Positions 14,501 to 25,573 of a stretch of 64,000 nt of DNA are shown in pieces. The DNA comes from Lutraria lutraria (taxonomy: Eukaryota; Mollusca; Bivalvia; Venerida; Mactridae). The stretch covers positions 6,840,414 to 6,904,413 of the forward strand of contig OZ026835.1 of assembly GCA_964023205.1 (NCBI GenBank), written 5' to 3'. Positions within the stretch are counted from its first letter, which is position 1, and each line of letters opens with the position of its first letter. The notes under the pieces are model-generated. The model was given only the letters and a program-made list of their open reading frames with translations, did not search any database and was not told the DNA's origin. The position numbers and the translations under genes were made by a program.

Positions 14501-16547
14501 ACTGTGGAATCATCAATTTTCGTTTTTGTTGATTACGTGGGTCGGCTCATCCACAAAATCAAATCCCCACAAATTTAAATGCAGAGATAAGGCATTTTTT
14601 TCAAAAATCAAAATCCCATGAAATAGCCATTTTAGTATAAACCACGACAATAAAGCCCAATGAAAATAAATGAAAATACGGTATTGATTTACTGGTCTTG
14701 ATTCACATTCTGAAATTTAGCCTACATGTATTTTAATTAATTATGTCATTGTACTTACATTTATTCCAGAATGGTTTAGTTGTTGACCCCCCTGTGCAAG
14801 AACTAATGAAAACTCCCCATGTCTTGGCTGTTTTAAGCCAAGGATTTACTCCTGAACAGGTTGAAGAGGTTTTCAACAGATTTGGTAAGTCCATCATCGA
14901 TATAATATTAAATGTACAATGTTCATAATTTATATGATAGAAATTGCTGAGTAAGCAACGCAAGTTAATTTATGATCCAAATGATATGAAGTAAAACTTT
15001 ATAAAGTTTTGATAGAAATTGTTATATTGAAAAAAAAATCTTGTTATTAATTATTTTTATGAAGATGTTGATTGATTCCATTTCGTTGAAATAATCTAGC
15101 TGTGATAGAATGTGATGACTTTTTGATAGTGAAACACCCTTGTGAGTATTATTTCCTGTTTTCAGGGCGAGGAAATCTTGTAAATGCAACAGATATTGTA
15201 AAGGCTATAGAAGAGACGAGGAAGGAGAGACAAGCCATTCTACGTGAAACTCATTTAACCGCTGGAACACAGGAAACTGGTGAACCTTCTACTACTATCA
15301 CAGAGGACATGGAAGTGGAACAGAGTAGACCTGATGAAGAATTAAAGATTGAAGTAAGTTGCACGAAATATTTCCTGTCATAAATGATACTACAGACTTA
15401 AAAGTTAATTTTGTGCTTGTCCTTAACTAAATATCAGTCTCCAACTCAAGTCTCAATTTCTTGTATTCAGTATTCTCAAGTAAATGATAATAAGACTATA
15501 TTATGATTCAAGTAAGGCTCTGTTTACAAATCAATTGATACAAATGATGACTAATTCAGATTACAAACAAGCTGATAGATCTGATATTTGTTAAAAATGG
15601 AAATAAGATTTGAGCTCTGAGATTGACTTCAGGACTAATGACCTCCCGACTATGTGGCTGCATGAAGCTCAATGCCAAACAATATCATTATGTTCTTACC
15701 TTTTCATGCACATAACTTTTTTGCTTCTAAAGAATATTCTGCAAATGGTTGGGAAAACCATACTTTAAAAAAAATATCATACTTCAAAAACATGTACAGC
15801 TTGTGTTAACCAAGTATCTGCAGTCTTACTTTATTTACTTAGGTAATGTCCATGTTTCTTAGCTAATGTTTGCATTTTTGCTGCAGGAAAAAAACAACCA
15901 AGACCCATTGGTTAACAAGAGTAATGTCTCAAAACAAAGTGCCGCAAGTGGTTCTGGTGGAAGTCATGGTAACATATTTTATTTGCAGTTCAGGGTGTCT
16001 TTAAATATCACATTTTTATCTTAAAACTCATCTGCAAGACGTTAATGTAGTAAATCATAATTTGTACATACTAGTACTTCTCGTCTCATGACATAATATA
16101 CAAATTGAAGTTTTATTACATATTTACAATTTGTCATGGCTGATCAATTTTCAATGGGGTGGGCAGGGATGAGAATCTAGGAATTAAGTTTCTTTTGCCA
16201 TAGATTTTGCATAATGAATTTAATGTAAGACTTAATTGAATAGCTTACAGCAAATAAACATATGTACAGTTAATGTCATTTAGTAATTTGGCTTATTTCA
16301 TGACTGGTAATCCATTTTCAACTTTATTTTCATTACAAATATCTTTACAGATGTTGAAAAGGTGATGTTAGAGAATGAGAAATTGAAAGATATGAAATTG
16401 TGCAAGATATGTATGGATAATGACCTTTGTATGACCTTCTTACCCTGTGGTCACCTAGCAACATGTGAGGAGTGTTCAGTATCATTGAAGGAGTGCCCAA
16501 TCTGTAGGAAAGCAATTACACAGAGAGTGAAAGTATTCTGGGCTTAG
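2544..16547 (+). CDS. Inhibitor of apoptosis protein (BIRC family): 2 BIR + UBA-like + RING, six coding exons, 555 aa
   Basis: Coding exons: 2544-3468, 13601-13761, 14770-14884, 15166-15353, 15887-15968 and 16351-16547. All junctions are GT-AG, phases 1,0,1,0,1 agree, and the total is 1668 nt (555 aa plus stop). BIR1 spans about residues 97-163, with zinc ligands C133, C136, H153 and C160 in the C-x2-C-x16-H-x6-C spacing. BIR2 (about 278-346; C316, C319, H336, C343) is split by intron 1. A UBA-like segment (about 370-430, GFTPEQVEEVF) follows, then a charged linker. The RING ends the protein: C508, C511, C523, H525, C529, C532, C539, C542. IAPs of this layout bind caspases or IBM-bearing partners through BIRs and act as E3 ubiquitin ligases through the RING, in cytosolic apoptosis and NF-kB-type signalling. 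An AG acceptor at 2516-2517 suggests a non-coding first exon further upstream. There is no CARD. It resembles XIAP/BIRC2/3/7 equally, so I give no symbol. Confidence 0.93.
3957..4032. repeat. Short hairpin, pre-miRNA size, in IAP intron 1
   Basis: CGAGGGCTCAACGCAACA at the left pairs with TGTTGCGCTGAGCCCTCG at the right; the arms are 29 nt with three mismatches and an 18-nt AT-rich loop, 76 nt in all. It could be a tiny MITE or a stem-loop in the primary transcript. Confidence 0.7.
4453..5382. mobile_element. Pogo/Tigger-like non-autonomous element, copy 1
   Basis: Terminal inverted repeats start CAGTTGAATCTC and continue with 'ttatgtcaaa' words; both ends are flanked by TA, the target site of Tc1/mariner/pogo transposases. 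Length 930 bp. No transposase frame is visible. It lies in IAP intron 1. Its inner sequence matches the element at 26599-27540 in reverse orientation. Confidence 0.85.
5383..7435. other. IAP intron 1, unannotated part
   Basis: AT-rich intron sequence with a 10-G run near 6302 and a short (tatata) tract near 6437-6475. I see no exon, SINE or TIR element here. Confidence 0.5.
7436..8016 (+). repeat. Dispersed molluscan repeat, 'gtgagct' family
   Basis: Begins tgatcaggtgagcttttagg and ends caggtgagcgatctagtgcc, atcttggccctcttgttt. Interior units 'agagttatgggcccttg' and 'catcacag..caccaatc' recur about every 150-160 bp. Same family at 36781-37329 and 46915-47575 (both inverted). In IAP intron 1. 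Confidence 0.7.
8583..8848 (+). mobile_element. tRNA-derived SINE
   Basis: The head shows an A-box-like gtggttgagtgg region and a B-box GGTTCAATTCC at 8644-8654, as in RNA polymerase III promoters of tRNA genes. A tRNA-unrelated body follows, and the tail aaacccaaataaacaaacaaa is typical of SINE ends. In IAP intron 1. Confidence 0.85.
8849..11299. other. IAP intron 1, unannotated part
   Basis: AT-rich, many 'ttggggaaa' words near 10320-10440, no coding or mobile feature I can support. The next stretch, 11472-12758, is equally plain. Confidence 0.5.
11300..11471. mobile_element. Small MITE (about 172 bp) with CAGTCAAACC ends
   Basis: Ends CAGTCAAACCTGTG and CACAGGTTTGACTT are inverted repeats; inside are repeated 'aataaaggccac' words. 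The same element recurs at 18154-18331 and, through the segmental duplication, at 62141-62318. Length and ends suggest a Tc1/mariner-type MITE. It lies in IAP intron 1. Confidence 0.75.
12759..13438 (+). repeat. Repeat element with three ~160-bp internal units
   Basis: Begins gtgtcgcctgaccaggcgac and ends gcgtcaggcgacac, giving TIR-like ends. Units starting cttgtccggaacataac recur near 12837, 12998 and 13156 ('atgacttcaaacttggtgtg', 'tgcagtg.aaagaac'). Its 128-codon open frame is just repeat sequence. It ends 160 bp before IAP exon 2. Confidence 0.7.
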
Positions 16548-16555
16548 TGTTACTA

Positions 16556-17990
16556 TTAAGTTTTTATACCACCCCCCCATAAATGAAGTTTTGTTAGGGG
16601 GTATCCTAGAGTCACATTGTCTGTCTGTGCATGCATGCATGCGAGCTTCTGTCCGGTTGTATAAGTCAGTTGTCCATGGGTGGATTTTAAAATACTTGAC
16701 AGATATTTTAAATAAGATGTATGAAGCAATGTGTCCCATGATGACCAAGTTGCATGCCTCCAAGGCCAAAGTCACAGTAGAGATTAAAGGTAAAAAATTG
16801 GTGTTTTTTTTTTGTGTAATCTATGAGTGGATTTCACAAAAATGGCTTATATGTTCACCATTATGTGTCGGTGTGTCATGCTAAATACCCAGGGCCGTAC
16901 CTCTCAGGTCAAGGTCACACTTAGAGGTTAAAGATAAAAAAATAGGTTATATTTTTCGTGTCTGCTCTGTAATATTGTTATCTATAGGTGGATTTCGGAA
17001 ATACTTGGCAGAAATGTTAACTAATATATGACGATGTATCCTGCAAAAACCAAGGTCCGTTCCTCCAAGGTCCGTTCCTCCAAGGTCAAGGTAACCTTTA
17101 GAGGTTATAGGTAAAAAATTGGTGCTTTATTTTGTGACAGCTTAGTATCTTTGTCATCTATGGGTGGAATTTGGGAATACATGGCATCAAAGTTCCCCAA
17201 TCTGTAGGGAAGTGTCTTGCAAAAAACCTGTGTTTGTACCTTCAAGGTCACACTAAAAGGTTAAAAATTATGTCTTTTTTCGTGTCTGCTCAAAAACTTT
17301 GTAATACATGGATGGACTTTTATACCCTTGCAAACAAAGTTTTAGAGGGGGTATATTGGAGTCATTCTGTTGGTTGGTCCATCGGTCCATCCGCATAAAA
17401 TTTCTTCCACATTCTTTAAGCAATTGCAATGAAACTTATCATTTGTTATCACCATGAAGTTTAGATGTGCAAAACACAATTTTCATTCCCAGCGATTACT
17501 CATCCCAGAGTTATGTGCCCTTAAACTTAGCCATATAGTGTACAATGGCAGTCTTAGTTTGAGGAGCAGACTACTTCCACATTTTTCAAGGGATTCAAAT
17601 GAAACTGGAAATATATTATCAATATGAAATGTAGATGTGCAAGACACAATTAAGTTATTTTCATGCCCAGTGATCCATTCATTGCAGAGTTATGTCCCCT
17701 TGAACTTAGCCCTATAATGTACTATCACATTCTTAGTGTCAACACAGTGGCGGGGGTATTAGTCATCTCTGTGACAGCTCTAGTTCAAATATCTGGCAGA
17801 AATGTTCACCAACATGTGACGGTTTGTCATTCGTAAGACCAAGGGTAAAACTGCCTCTAAAAAGAAATCAAGTTTGAATCTTAAGTAATAGCCAATAGCA
17901 TTTCTGAAAAACCTTTATACCTCAGGTTGTAAACAGTTCGCGTCAAAGTGACGTGTGTGGGTATTCGTCACACCTGCAACAAAGTTCTAG
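16556..17990 (+). repeat. Compound dispersed repeat after the IAP stop
   Basis: Two nested members of a family that starts 'tatacc..(c)aaagttttg(a)gggggtat..(t)ggagtcac' and ends 'cgtcacacctgcaacaaagt'. Units with 'aaggtcacacttagaggtta' repeat every ~160 bp. Copied at about 60612-61965. An inverted relative is at 33105-33460. Confidence 0.7.
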
Positions 17991-18051
17991 TGCTGTAAGT
18001 TCTATTGATTACATCCAGTTACTTGCACATCATTTCGAATTGGCTTTGTGA

Positions 18052-18057
18052 CAATAA
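18052..18057 (+). terminator. Candidate poly(A) signal for the IAP gene
   Basis: AATAAA in tgacaataaatgc, about 1.5 kb after the IAP stop; the same hexamer is kept in the duplicate (near 62040). A 3' UTR through the repeat block 16556-18000 would be required, so this is tentative. Confidence 0.25.
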
Positions 18058-18153
18058 ATGCTTTTAAAAATGTTGACTACACTAGTGTATGTTGACTGCC
18101 ATTATTGTATCAGAATCCTTTGTTTATTCATACTTACTGTAAGAATTTCATCG

Positions 18154-18331
18154 CAGTCTAACCTGAGGTAGCAGCCATCTCCGAGTAAAGGCCACCCTGT
18201 GAATAAAGGCCATTCTTTTAAAAACCATGATTGATTATTTAGAACAAATTGACTTCTAAATAAAGGTCACTCGTCAATAAAAGCCATATCATGTCGTTCC
18301 CAAGGGTGGTCTCTGTTCACGGGTTTGACTG
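18154..18331. mobile_element. Small CAGTCAAACC-type MITE, second copy
   Basis: CAGTCTAACCTGAG at the left and GGGTTTGACTG at the right, with the same 'taaaggccac' interior as 11300-11471. Part of the duplicated 15-20 kb segment. Confidence 0.75.
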
Positions 18332-18767
18332 TATGTCTTGGATGTTTAAATTTCTGCTCATCATCATACACATTTATTGAATTTTTAAAAAATGCCATCC
18401 TTTACATGTGTAAATGTAACTGCCCTATAATATTACAATTTACCATCTATTTGTCCAGATTATAACATTTTCTTCTGTGAAATTAGGAATTTTGAAGTAG
18501 GGGGTTTGAATTGAGTTATTAGAAAAAATGGATAATAAGTTTATGGTAGCCTGTCATAAATTATTTAGTTTATTTTAGAACGCACAACCTATGACTCTCC
18601 AGTGTTAAGGTAAACCAAACACTACATATTAGACTAATATTTCTTCACTACAGTTAAATGCAATATTTGTATTTGCCCAGATAAACCATCTTTACAATTA
18701 TAATAGAGCCTTTAAAAGATTGTTAGCAAAAATTAAAAAATATGCATTTTTATTATATATAATCATA

Positions 18768-18867
18768 GACTTATATACATACATGTATGTATATAAGTCC
18801 TTGATATAATATAATTATATATTAGTGTAAGGGCAAGGACTTATATACATACATGTATGTAAGTCCT
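18768..18867. repeat. Two nested AT-rich palindromes
   Basis: 18768-18799 is a perfect 32-bp palindrome (GACTTATATACATACA and its inverse). A second (AAGGACTTATATACATAC...GTAAGTCCTT) is at about 18834-18867. The duplicate near 62766-62799 has only one of them, so the pair expanded or one was lost. Confidence 0.7.
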
Positions 18868-19848
18868 TGGTAAGGGTAAGAAATGGATTTTTCCTGTTTT
18901 TTATCCTGTTTGACTTTTGCGACTCACAGGTCCTAAGTGCTGTAGTTACCCACAAGATTGATATTTTTCGTTAGTAAAATCTAGAGTTGTGTGTCCTGAT
19001 CTCTCTTTAAATAGTTCTATTTATATATTCATTTACAGTTGTAGTTATGTTACATTGGGGTGTTGTTCATCACATGTATGTCCATATTTTTATGTCATTT
19101 CATATCTGCATTATAAGGTCTATTGAAGTCCATTTTAGTTCATCAGTGTATGAAGGTCAATGTCAAAGTTTATGCAAGTTTGAAGGTTAAGGACGACATA
19201 TTATTAAATTCTGAAGGACATGGATATTTTGGTAATTGAATGTCATGTGTCCTCCGTGTTAATATTTTAATGGCAGATTTTTTTTTTAAAATCTCCTTTT
19301 ACATACTTCAAATTTTTTAAGGTATTACCAATGTTACCATTTTTATACTGTTTTACTTTTATGTGTGGAGGAATTCATCTGAACAGTAAACTGTATAACA
19401 GAAATTTAAATTTTTAGTTCGTGACCCATAACTGCAGGATTTTCTTCAAATCATTAATCTTTGACCTGCTCACCATCTTATGACTTTTAAGATTTCATAC
19501 ATCTGTTAAAGATAAAACAGATTAGTTATTGATACCCTTGGGGTCTCTTTTATATAATTCGTTGAAAGAGCTTGGTGAGGTATTGAATACCCTTTGGTGC
19601 CTCTGTCATAAAATTTACAGAGGGAGGAGAATATTTAACTACTCTATAGCCTCTTCATGTTTTACTTCTGTTAATTTTACTTCAGTTATTTATACATAGA
19701 AATGTTCTTAATTTTTGTTGTGATTGTCTTTTATGTTAATATTTGTTCAGCTATATTATACAGGACTGTAGGAAGCAATGTTTGATTCAGGGATTTGTCT
19801 GACAATGGGGCAGTGAAGGAAACTATATAGTGAACCAGTTTTTATGAG

Positions 19849-20097
19849 ATGAATTTACTTGTAAATTCTTCTCATATAGCGATCACGCAGACTATGAATT
19901 TTAACACTGCATTTCTCTACATAGCCTTAGGGAGCGCTTCGTACTACATTTTTTCGGTCTTTGTCGTTACAGACTCGCTAACAGAGCGATACTGCACGAA
20001 GTACAAACACTCATTCACACACAGTCAGTTAAGTAAATACCGTGGGTGCGGTAACTGTATCGATTTTCTATTTTTAGCGTTTAGGACCCATTTCTAA
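19849..20097 (+). other. 82-codon open frame kept in both duplicated copies
   Basis: Frame MNLLVNSSHIAITQTMNFNT..., no recognised domain; a hydrophobic stretch AFLYIALGSASYYIFSVFVV could be a membrane helix. In the duplicate (63781-64000) two changes are visible over about 220 bp and both keep the amino acid (TTT/TTC, TAC/TAT). No splice signals or neighbours support it; the local GC rise also fits a regulatory island. Confidence 0.25.
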
Positions 20098-20298
20098 AGG
20101 CTATAATTTTGCTTATAAATACGTCCTGAATTGGTTTAATGTATCAATGTTTTGAGTATCATGATACTATCATCTCCATCCTGGATTAAATTAATAATCC
20201 CCGAAATATTCAGATAAGTACAAATGTACATGGTTTTCCCAATTCATTCTATAAATAGCGCTTTAACTTGACTGTTCGCTAAGGACTAGAAAGAAATT

Positions 20299-20351
20299 TA
20301 GACGAAATTTAATACAATGTAATTGCATTAGCGCGGGAAATAAATTTCGTC
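20299..20351. repeat. 12-bp inverted repeat, AGACGAAATTTA ... TAAATTTCGTCT
   Basis: Perfectly complementary 12-bp arms, ~29-nt loop. It lies in a less AT-rich island (19850-20600) that holds no clear exon. Confidence 0.6.
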
Positions 20352-21235
20352 TGAAGGATTGAACTTTTTAAAATGTATACCATCGCGGTCAAACAAATGA
20401 GATGCTGGATTATTTTTGTTTATTTATCATCAAAAGTGAGCGCCAAATTATTATTTTCTTGTCAAATGGTGCGTTCTTAATTCAAGATTTGACGAATCAG
20501 TTTCTCCGCGGCCGTGAAGGTTTCCATTCGGAATGGTACGGAACAGGTACGGATTTTACGTAAGTCAATATGGCCGCTTAAGCAGCTTAATTGATATTGC
20601 CTCATATCATGAGTTGTAGTGTCTAAGGTATCCACCCATTGAATAATTCGTCGTTTGTATATGATTGCAAAGTTGATATTCTTTCGATAAACGCCGATGT
20701 AGGTATAAAACACGAACGATATAAAACAAAATATACTGTAGATAACAGCAGAACGAGTGATCGAGATGTACTTTATGCAAGTTGGAGGGCTTGTTGCACC
20801 AGTTCAGAACAATATATTTATATATATAACATGAAATGTTGCATAAAGAAAAATAATTCCTGCGTAGTATAAGACCATTGTTTAAAAACGTTTTTAATTG
20901 GTATACCACGGCCTTGATGGACACGGGTAAATAAAACTACCTGTTGAACACAATTAGGATATGTAACAAGGCCTTGATAAATTAGTTCATGTGGTGAACT
21001 AATTCTTTTTAAACAGACAACAGGATCCTTGTACTTTAATAAGTATTTGTTTGAATAAACAGTAGCCTACAGTACTAGGTCCTCGTCAGTTTGGACAGAA
21101 TTATTGATACAGTTTTAAAGTTTGTATCAAATCAGAGATATTCTTGCATCACAGAATTCATCTCATTTCAGGCCTTCAGGCCTTTGGTTATTAATAGCCA
21201 CATTTGGATTTTTTGTACATTTTAGACATTCTTTT

Positions 21236-22389
21236 TAGCTCACATGTCACAAAGTGACAAAGTGAGCTATTAGGATCACTCTCCGTCTGGCGGTGTGCGT
21301 CGTGCGTCGTCAAACTTTTTGTTGTGACCACACTAGGGGCCACATTTTTTGCTCAATTTTAGCAAAACTGGGTCAGAACGTTAATATCAACAAAATCTCG
21401 GACGAGTTCGATATTGGGCCATTTGGGGTCAAAAACTAGGTCACCAGGGCCAAATAAGGGAGAACCTTGTGATCACTTTAGAAATCACTGTTTTGAATTT
21501 ATCTTCATGAAACTTTGTCAGAACGTTTATTTTAATAATATGTAGGTCAAGTTTGAAAATGGGTAATTTCTGTAGTAAAATTAGGTCACTAGGGCAAATT
21601 GCTGGAAAACCTTGTGAACACTCTAGAAGTCACTGTTTTGATTGGATGATCATGAAATCTTGTCAGAATGTTTGTCTTCATAATATCTTGGACGAGTTCG
21701 AACATGGGTCATCTTGGGTAAAAAACTAGGTCGCTAGGTCAAATCTTATGAAAAACCATGTTAACACTGTAGATTTCACAGTTATTATTGGATCTTCACC
21801 AAACTTTGTCAAATCGTTTGTTTTAATGATATAACGGTCAAGTATAAATATGGGTCATCTGGGGTCAATAACTAGGTCACCAGGTCAAATCTTAGGAAAA
21901 CTTTGTTAACACTGTAGATGTCACAGTTTTAATTGGATCTTCACCAAACCTTGTCAAAATGTTTGCCTCAATGATATGTGGGTCAAGGATGAACATGGAT
22001 CAGCCGGGTTCAAAAACTGGGTCACAAGGTCAAATCTTAGGTAAAAATCTTGTAAAAGCTCTAAATGTCATGGTTTTGGATCTTGGCCAAACCTTGTCAG
22101 ATTGTTTGTCTTAATGATATTATCGAAAAGTTCAAATATGGGTCACCTAGGGTCAAAAACCAGGTCACAAGGTCAAATCTTAGGAAAACCTTATTAACAC
22201 TGTAGATGTCAAATTTTGATCGTATCTTCACCAAACCTAGTCAGACTGTTTGTCTTAATGATATGTAAGACAAATTCGAACATAGGTCGTCTGGGGTCAA
22301 AAACTAGGTCACCGGTTCAAAACAATGTTTTAATGAGTGAACAGTGATTGTCATGTGAGCGATATAGGACCATCTTGACCCTCTTGTTT
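21236..22389 (+). repeat. Dispersed repeat with internal ~155-bp units, copy A
   Basis: Begins with a hairpin (tagctcacatgtcac...gtgagcta) and ends gtgagcgatataggaccatc, ttgaccctcttg. Inside, a unit with 'ggtcaaaaactaggtcac' and 'gatcttcaccaaac.ttgtcag' repeats about seven times. No protein frame. Confidence 0.8.
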
Positions 22390-22960
22390 CATGATATGAA
22401 TCCTGTGTGCACATAATGTATATTTTATGCTGATGTAAAAATGACTTTAATAAACTTCCATTTAACGTTGCAATTGTTTCTAACATCAAACGATTTAAGT
22501 CGAATTTGGAGGATTTTGGTATGGAATCCACGCCAAATGAACATTGAAAAGTGTCCCATTATTATTTCGGACAGCCAGTTTTTAGTACGTCTATATTCTA
22601 GTATCAGGATAGGTGTAAATGTTGATCATATTAAATGCTAAATGATTTGTAAATCACCCTTTTTTATATTGTAGATCCTATTATTATCACAATGTAATGT
22701 TTGAGATAAAATGGAGTTGGTTTAAGTTGAGCCTTTTACATTAGAAATAAGTACTTATTTATTTACTATTTATTGTTTTTATGTTTGTATTGTTTAATAA
22801 AGAATAAGTAAAGAAGAGAAAATTGCTTACCACAAAATGTTATGTTTATGCCTGTAAAAATGGCTGTATATACATAATATTGTTTGTTGATAATAATTTA
22901 TATATTTGCAATTGGCCGTAAGATATTCACTGACATTATAATATGCGTTTGGTTGATTTT

Positions 22961-23825
22961 TAGCTCACATGTCACAAAGTGACAGGGTGAGCTTTTAGGA
23001 TCATTCTCCGTCCGGTGTCGTGCATCGTCAAACTTTACCTTGTGAACACACTAGGGGCCACATTTTCAGCTCAAATTAAGCAAAACTGGGTCAGAATGTT
23101 AATATTGACAAAATCTCCGAGGAGTTCGATATTGGGCCATTTTGGATGAAAAACTAGGTCACCAGGGCCAAATAAGGGAAAACTTTGTGAACACTTTAGA
23201 AATCACTGTTTTTGATTGAATCTTCGTGAAACATTGTCAGAATGTTTTTTCAATAATATGTAGGTCAAGTTTGATAATGGTCATTTCCGGTCAAAAACTA
23301 GGTCACTAGCGCAAATCGCTGAAAAACCTTGTGAACACTCTAGAAGTCACTGCTTTGATTGGATGATCATGAATCCTTGTCAGAATGTTTGTCTTTATAA
23401 TATCTTGGACGAGTTCGAACATGGGTCGTCTTGGGTAAAAAACTAGGTCGCTAGGTCAAATCTTATGAAAAACCATGTTAACGCTGTAGATTTCACAGTT
23501 ATAATTAGATCTTCACCAAACTTTGTCAAATTGTTTGTTTTAATGATATAACCGTACATATAAATGTACAAATATGGGTCATCTGGGGTCAATAACTAGG
23601 TCACCAGTTCAAATATTAGGAAAACCTTGTCTATGCTGTAGTTTTCATGGTTTTGATTGGATCTTCACCAAAGTTTGTCAGAATGTTTGTCTTATTTATA
23701 TGTAGGACAAGTTGTAACATGGGTCATCTGTGGTCAAAAACTAGATCACCAGTTCAAAACAAAGTTTTAATGGGTAAACAGTGATTGTCATGTGAGCGAT
23801 ATAGGGCCATCTTGACCCTCATGTT
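22961..23825 (+). repeat. Same dispersed repeat, copy B, 570 bp downstream
   Basis: Same start (tagctcacatgtcacaaagt) and end (gagcgatatagggccatctt) as copy A with two fewer internal units. The two copies are direct repeats around 22390-22960, which holds no recognisable feature. Confidence 0.8.
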
Positions 23826-24190
23826 ATATGCAAGTACATGTAATGGAATCCGCAAGTTTATTTTCATAAAATGCACTGCTTGTGATTGTTGTGTATTTTT
23901 GTTAATTCATTAAATCCTTATTTTCTTGTGTCATTTGATTCACATTTGTTGTTATATTTGGACTGTGATCACGCCGTTAAGATCATATAATATATTATCA
24001 TAAAATTATTATGATCAAGTTCTTGATAAAATAGTCATTTAGCGATCAGTTCGATTTTACCACCACATTATATACCTAACCACGAATTTTTGGCATCTAT
24101 ATGGACGTTTTTAGGTATTCAAATTCTGGAATGCAGTGAATTGAAGACATGTCTTTGTTTCAAACAAATTGAGTAAAATACTTGTTGCAG

Positions 24191-24311
24191 TAAACATCTG
24201 TGGAAGCAAGCCTCCTTTGAGAACGTGTTTGTCTTTGAGTTTATTGTTGCCAGTTGGTTTCACTACAAGTCCAACCTGTACGATTGTGATAATGATTACC
24301 TAAAACTTTAG
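24191..24311 (+). other. Possible isolated terminal exon
   Basis: Acceptor-like cttgttgcag at 24181-24190 followed by 40 open codons and TAG. The reading (KHLWKQASFENVFVFEFIVA...) looks protein-like, but there is no partner exon. Confidence 0.2.
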
Positions 24312-25100
24312 ATCTTTTTCAGACCGTAAGTAAGCATAGTGAAGTGTTCAATATCTATCCAGTGTTGTTCGTTATTTCTTACAAACATCTGTTAAAGTGA
24401 ATAAAGCTATATCTAACAGTCCTGTTATTGACAGAATAATTGTTTGTATGCGATAAGAATCATACCCAAGTACCTAAATTTAATTAATGAAAATTGGATG
24501 CGACCTGTTAATTTTGATATTAAGCTACTATAAAAGAAATGAAAGGGAGATAACTTGGAAATTAAAAAATCAACAAATCAAACATTTTCAATGTTAAGTC
24601 AGGCATAGATTTCCTATTTTTCAAGGTAAAATACATTGTTGTTTAAATTTTTTGTGAAAGTGAACAGAGCAAGTTTGAATTTAAAAAAGGTGCTTGAATC
24701 GTCAAATACTGTAGTGGAATAAAATGTTAGGATCAAATTTTATTCTAATAACTCGTTTCAGCATCCCTGCTCATTACAATCATGCTTGTTAAATTACAGA
24801 GAAAGTTTTTGAAAAACGCAGTAAGGATATAAAAACAATGAGTTTATTGTGCTTGTAAGTTTTTAAGATACCTAAACTATTAATATGAAACAGTAAATTG
24901 TACTGTAGGAGCGTAGAATGGTTAGCAACAATCTATGGCTTTAGTTTGTCTTTGCCGGGTAGGTAATTTAATCGTAATTAATTTTAAAGGTTTATAAACT
25001 GACGTTTGATAAGACACTGTTTGTGTCGTATTGTGATATTGTCTTCAGCATTGAGCTTTTACACTATAATGTTTAGTGCTATATTTGCGCTAGTTTAAAC

Positions 25101-25160
25101 AATGTTTGTATACCGACGTCAATGTTCGTATACTGACGTCAATCTTTGTATACTGACGTA
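25101..25160 (+). repeat. 20-bp tandem repeat with CRE-like sites
   Basis: Three units of exactly 20 bp, variants of GTATACTGACGTCAATNTTT. The middle unit has a perfect TGACGTCA (25134-25141), the others one or two changes. Another perfect TGACGTCA lies at 25366-25373. Confidence 0.7.
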
Positions 25161-25402
25161 TGGCTAGATCAGTGATGATTTTGTTCAACTGTTTGATAAA
25201 AGCGACAAAGCCATAGGTGCGTTTTGTACATTTATTTCAAGATTTGAATGCCGTTTATGATGAACTTTTTATTTCATACACATGCGTCCATATTAGAAGA
25301 GTCCCATTTTTACCGGATTTTCTGCCCTTTTATGAGCTTTACTCCGTATAAAAATTAAGTAGTCGTGACGTCATTAGTCGCTATATGTTTGCAAGCATTC
25401 AA

Positions 25403-25573
25403 TCAGTTTGCAGATTCGATGCAAGGAAAAAACTTTAAATCAGCAGGATCATCTGTACAAATCATTTCGGTTACTGTGGCATTCATTAATATGACACATT
25501 CGAATTGATTCTGGACAGTCCCTTGACATGCTGGCAGCGCTTGGCATATTTTTGCGCAATCTTCGAGAACACC
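25403..25573 (-). CDS. Terminal exon with PAN/apple-like cysteine pattern (partial gene)
   Basis: On the minus strand a good acceptor (ttataccacag) at 25574 is followed by 56 codons and a stop. The reading has six Cys, with EDCAKICQALPACQG then NQFECVIL, i.e. C-x3-C-x5-C-x9-C followed by a hydrophobic residue. This spacing recalls PAN/apple modules of secreted proteins, which bind proteins or carbohydrates. An N-glycosylation sequon (NAT) follows. Frame phase is 0 at the acceptor. I could not find the upstream exon(s) that would carry a signal peptide. An unspliced reading from the ATG at 25591 (MHFIPQ...) is the alternative. Confidence 0.5.
   Translation of the reverse strand, partial: GVLEDCAKICQALPACQGTVQNQFECVILMNATVTEMICTDDPADLKFFPCIESAN

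Larger units (their letters stand above)
14988..20068 (+). repeat. Segmental duplication, parent copy (3' half of IAP gene and flank)
   Basis: From the middle of IAP intron 3 through the 3' flank this segment is repeated in direct orientation about 44 kb downstream with a few per cent difference by eye. It includes exons 4-6, the repeat block 16556-18000, the small MITE at 18154-18331, palindromes near 18768-18868 and the open frame at 19849. The right limit is set by the window end on the other copy, so the true right limit may lie further. This copy is taken as parental because its exons are intact and join the rest of the gene. Confidence 0.95.
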
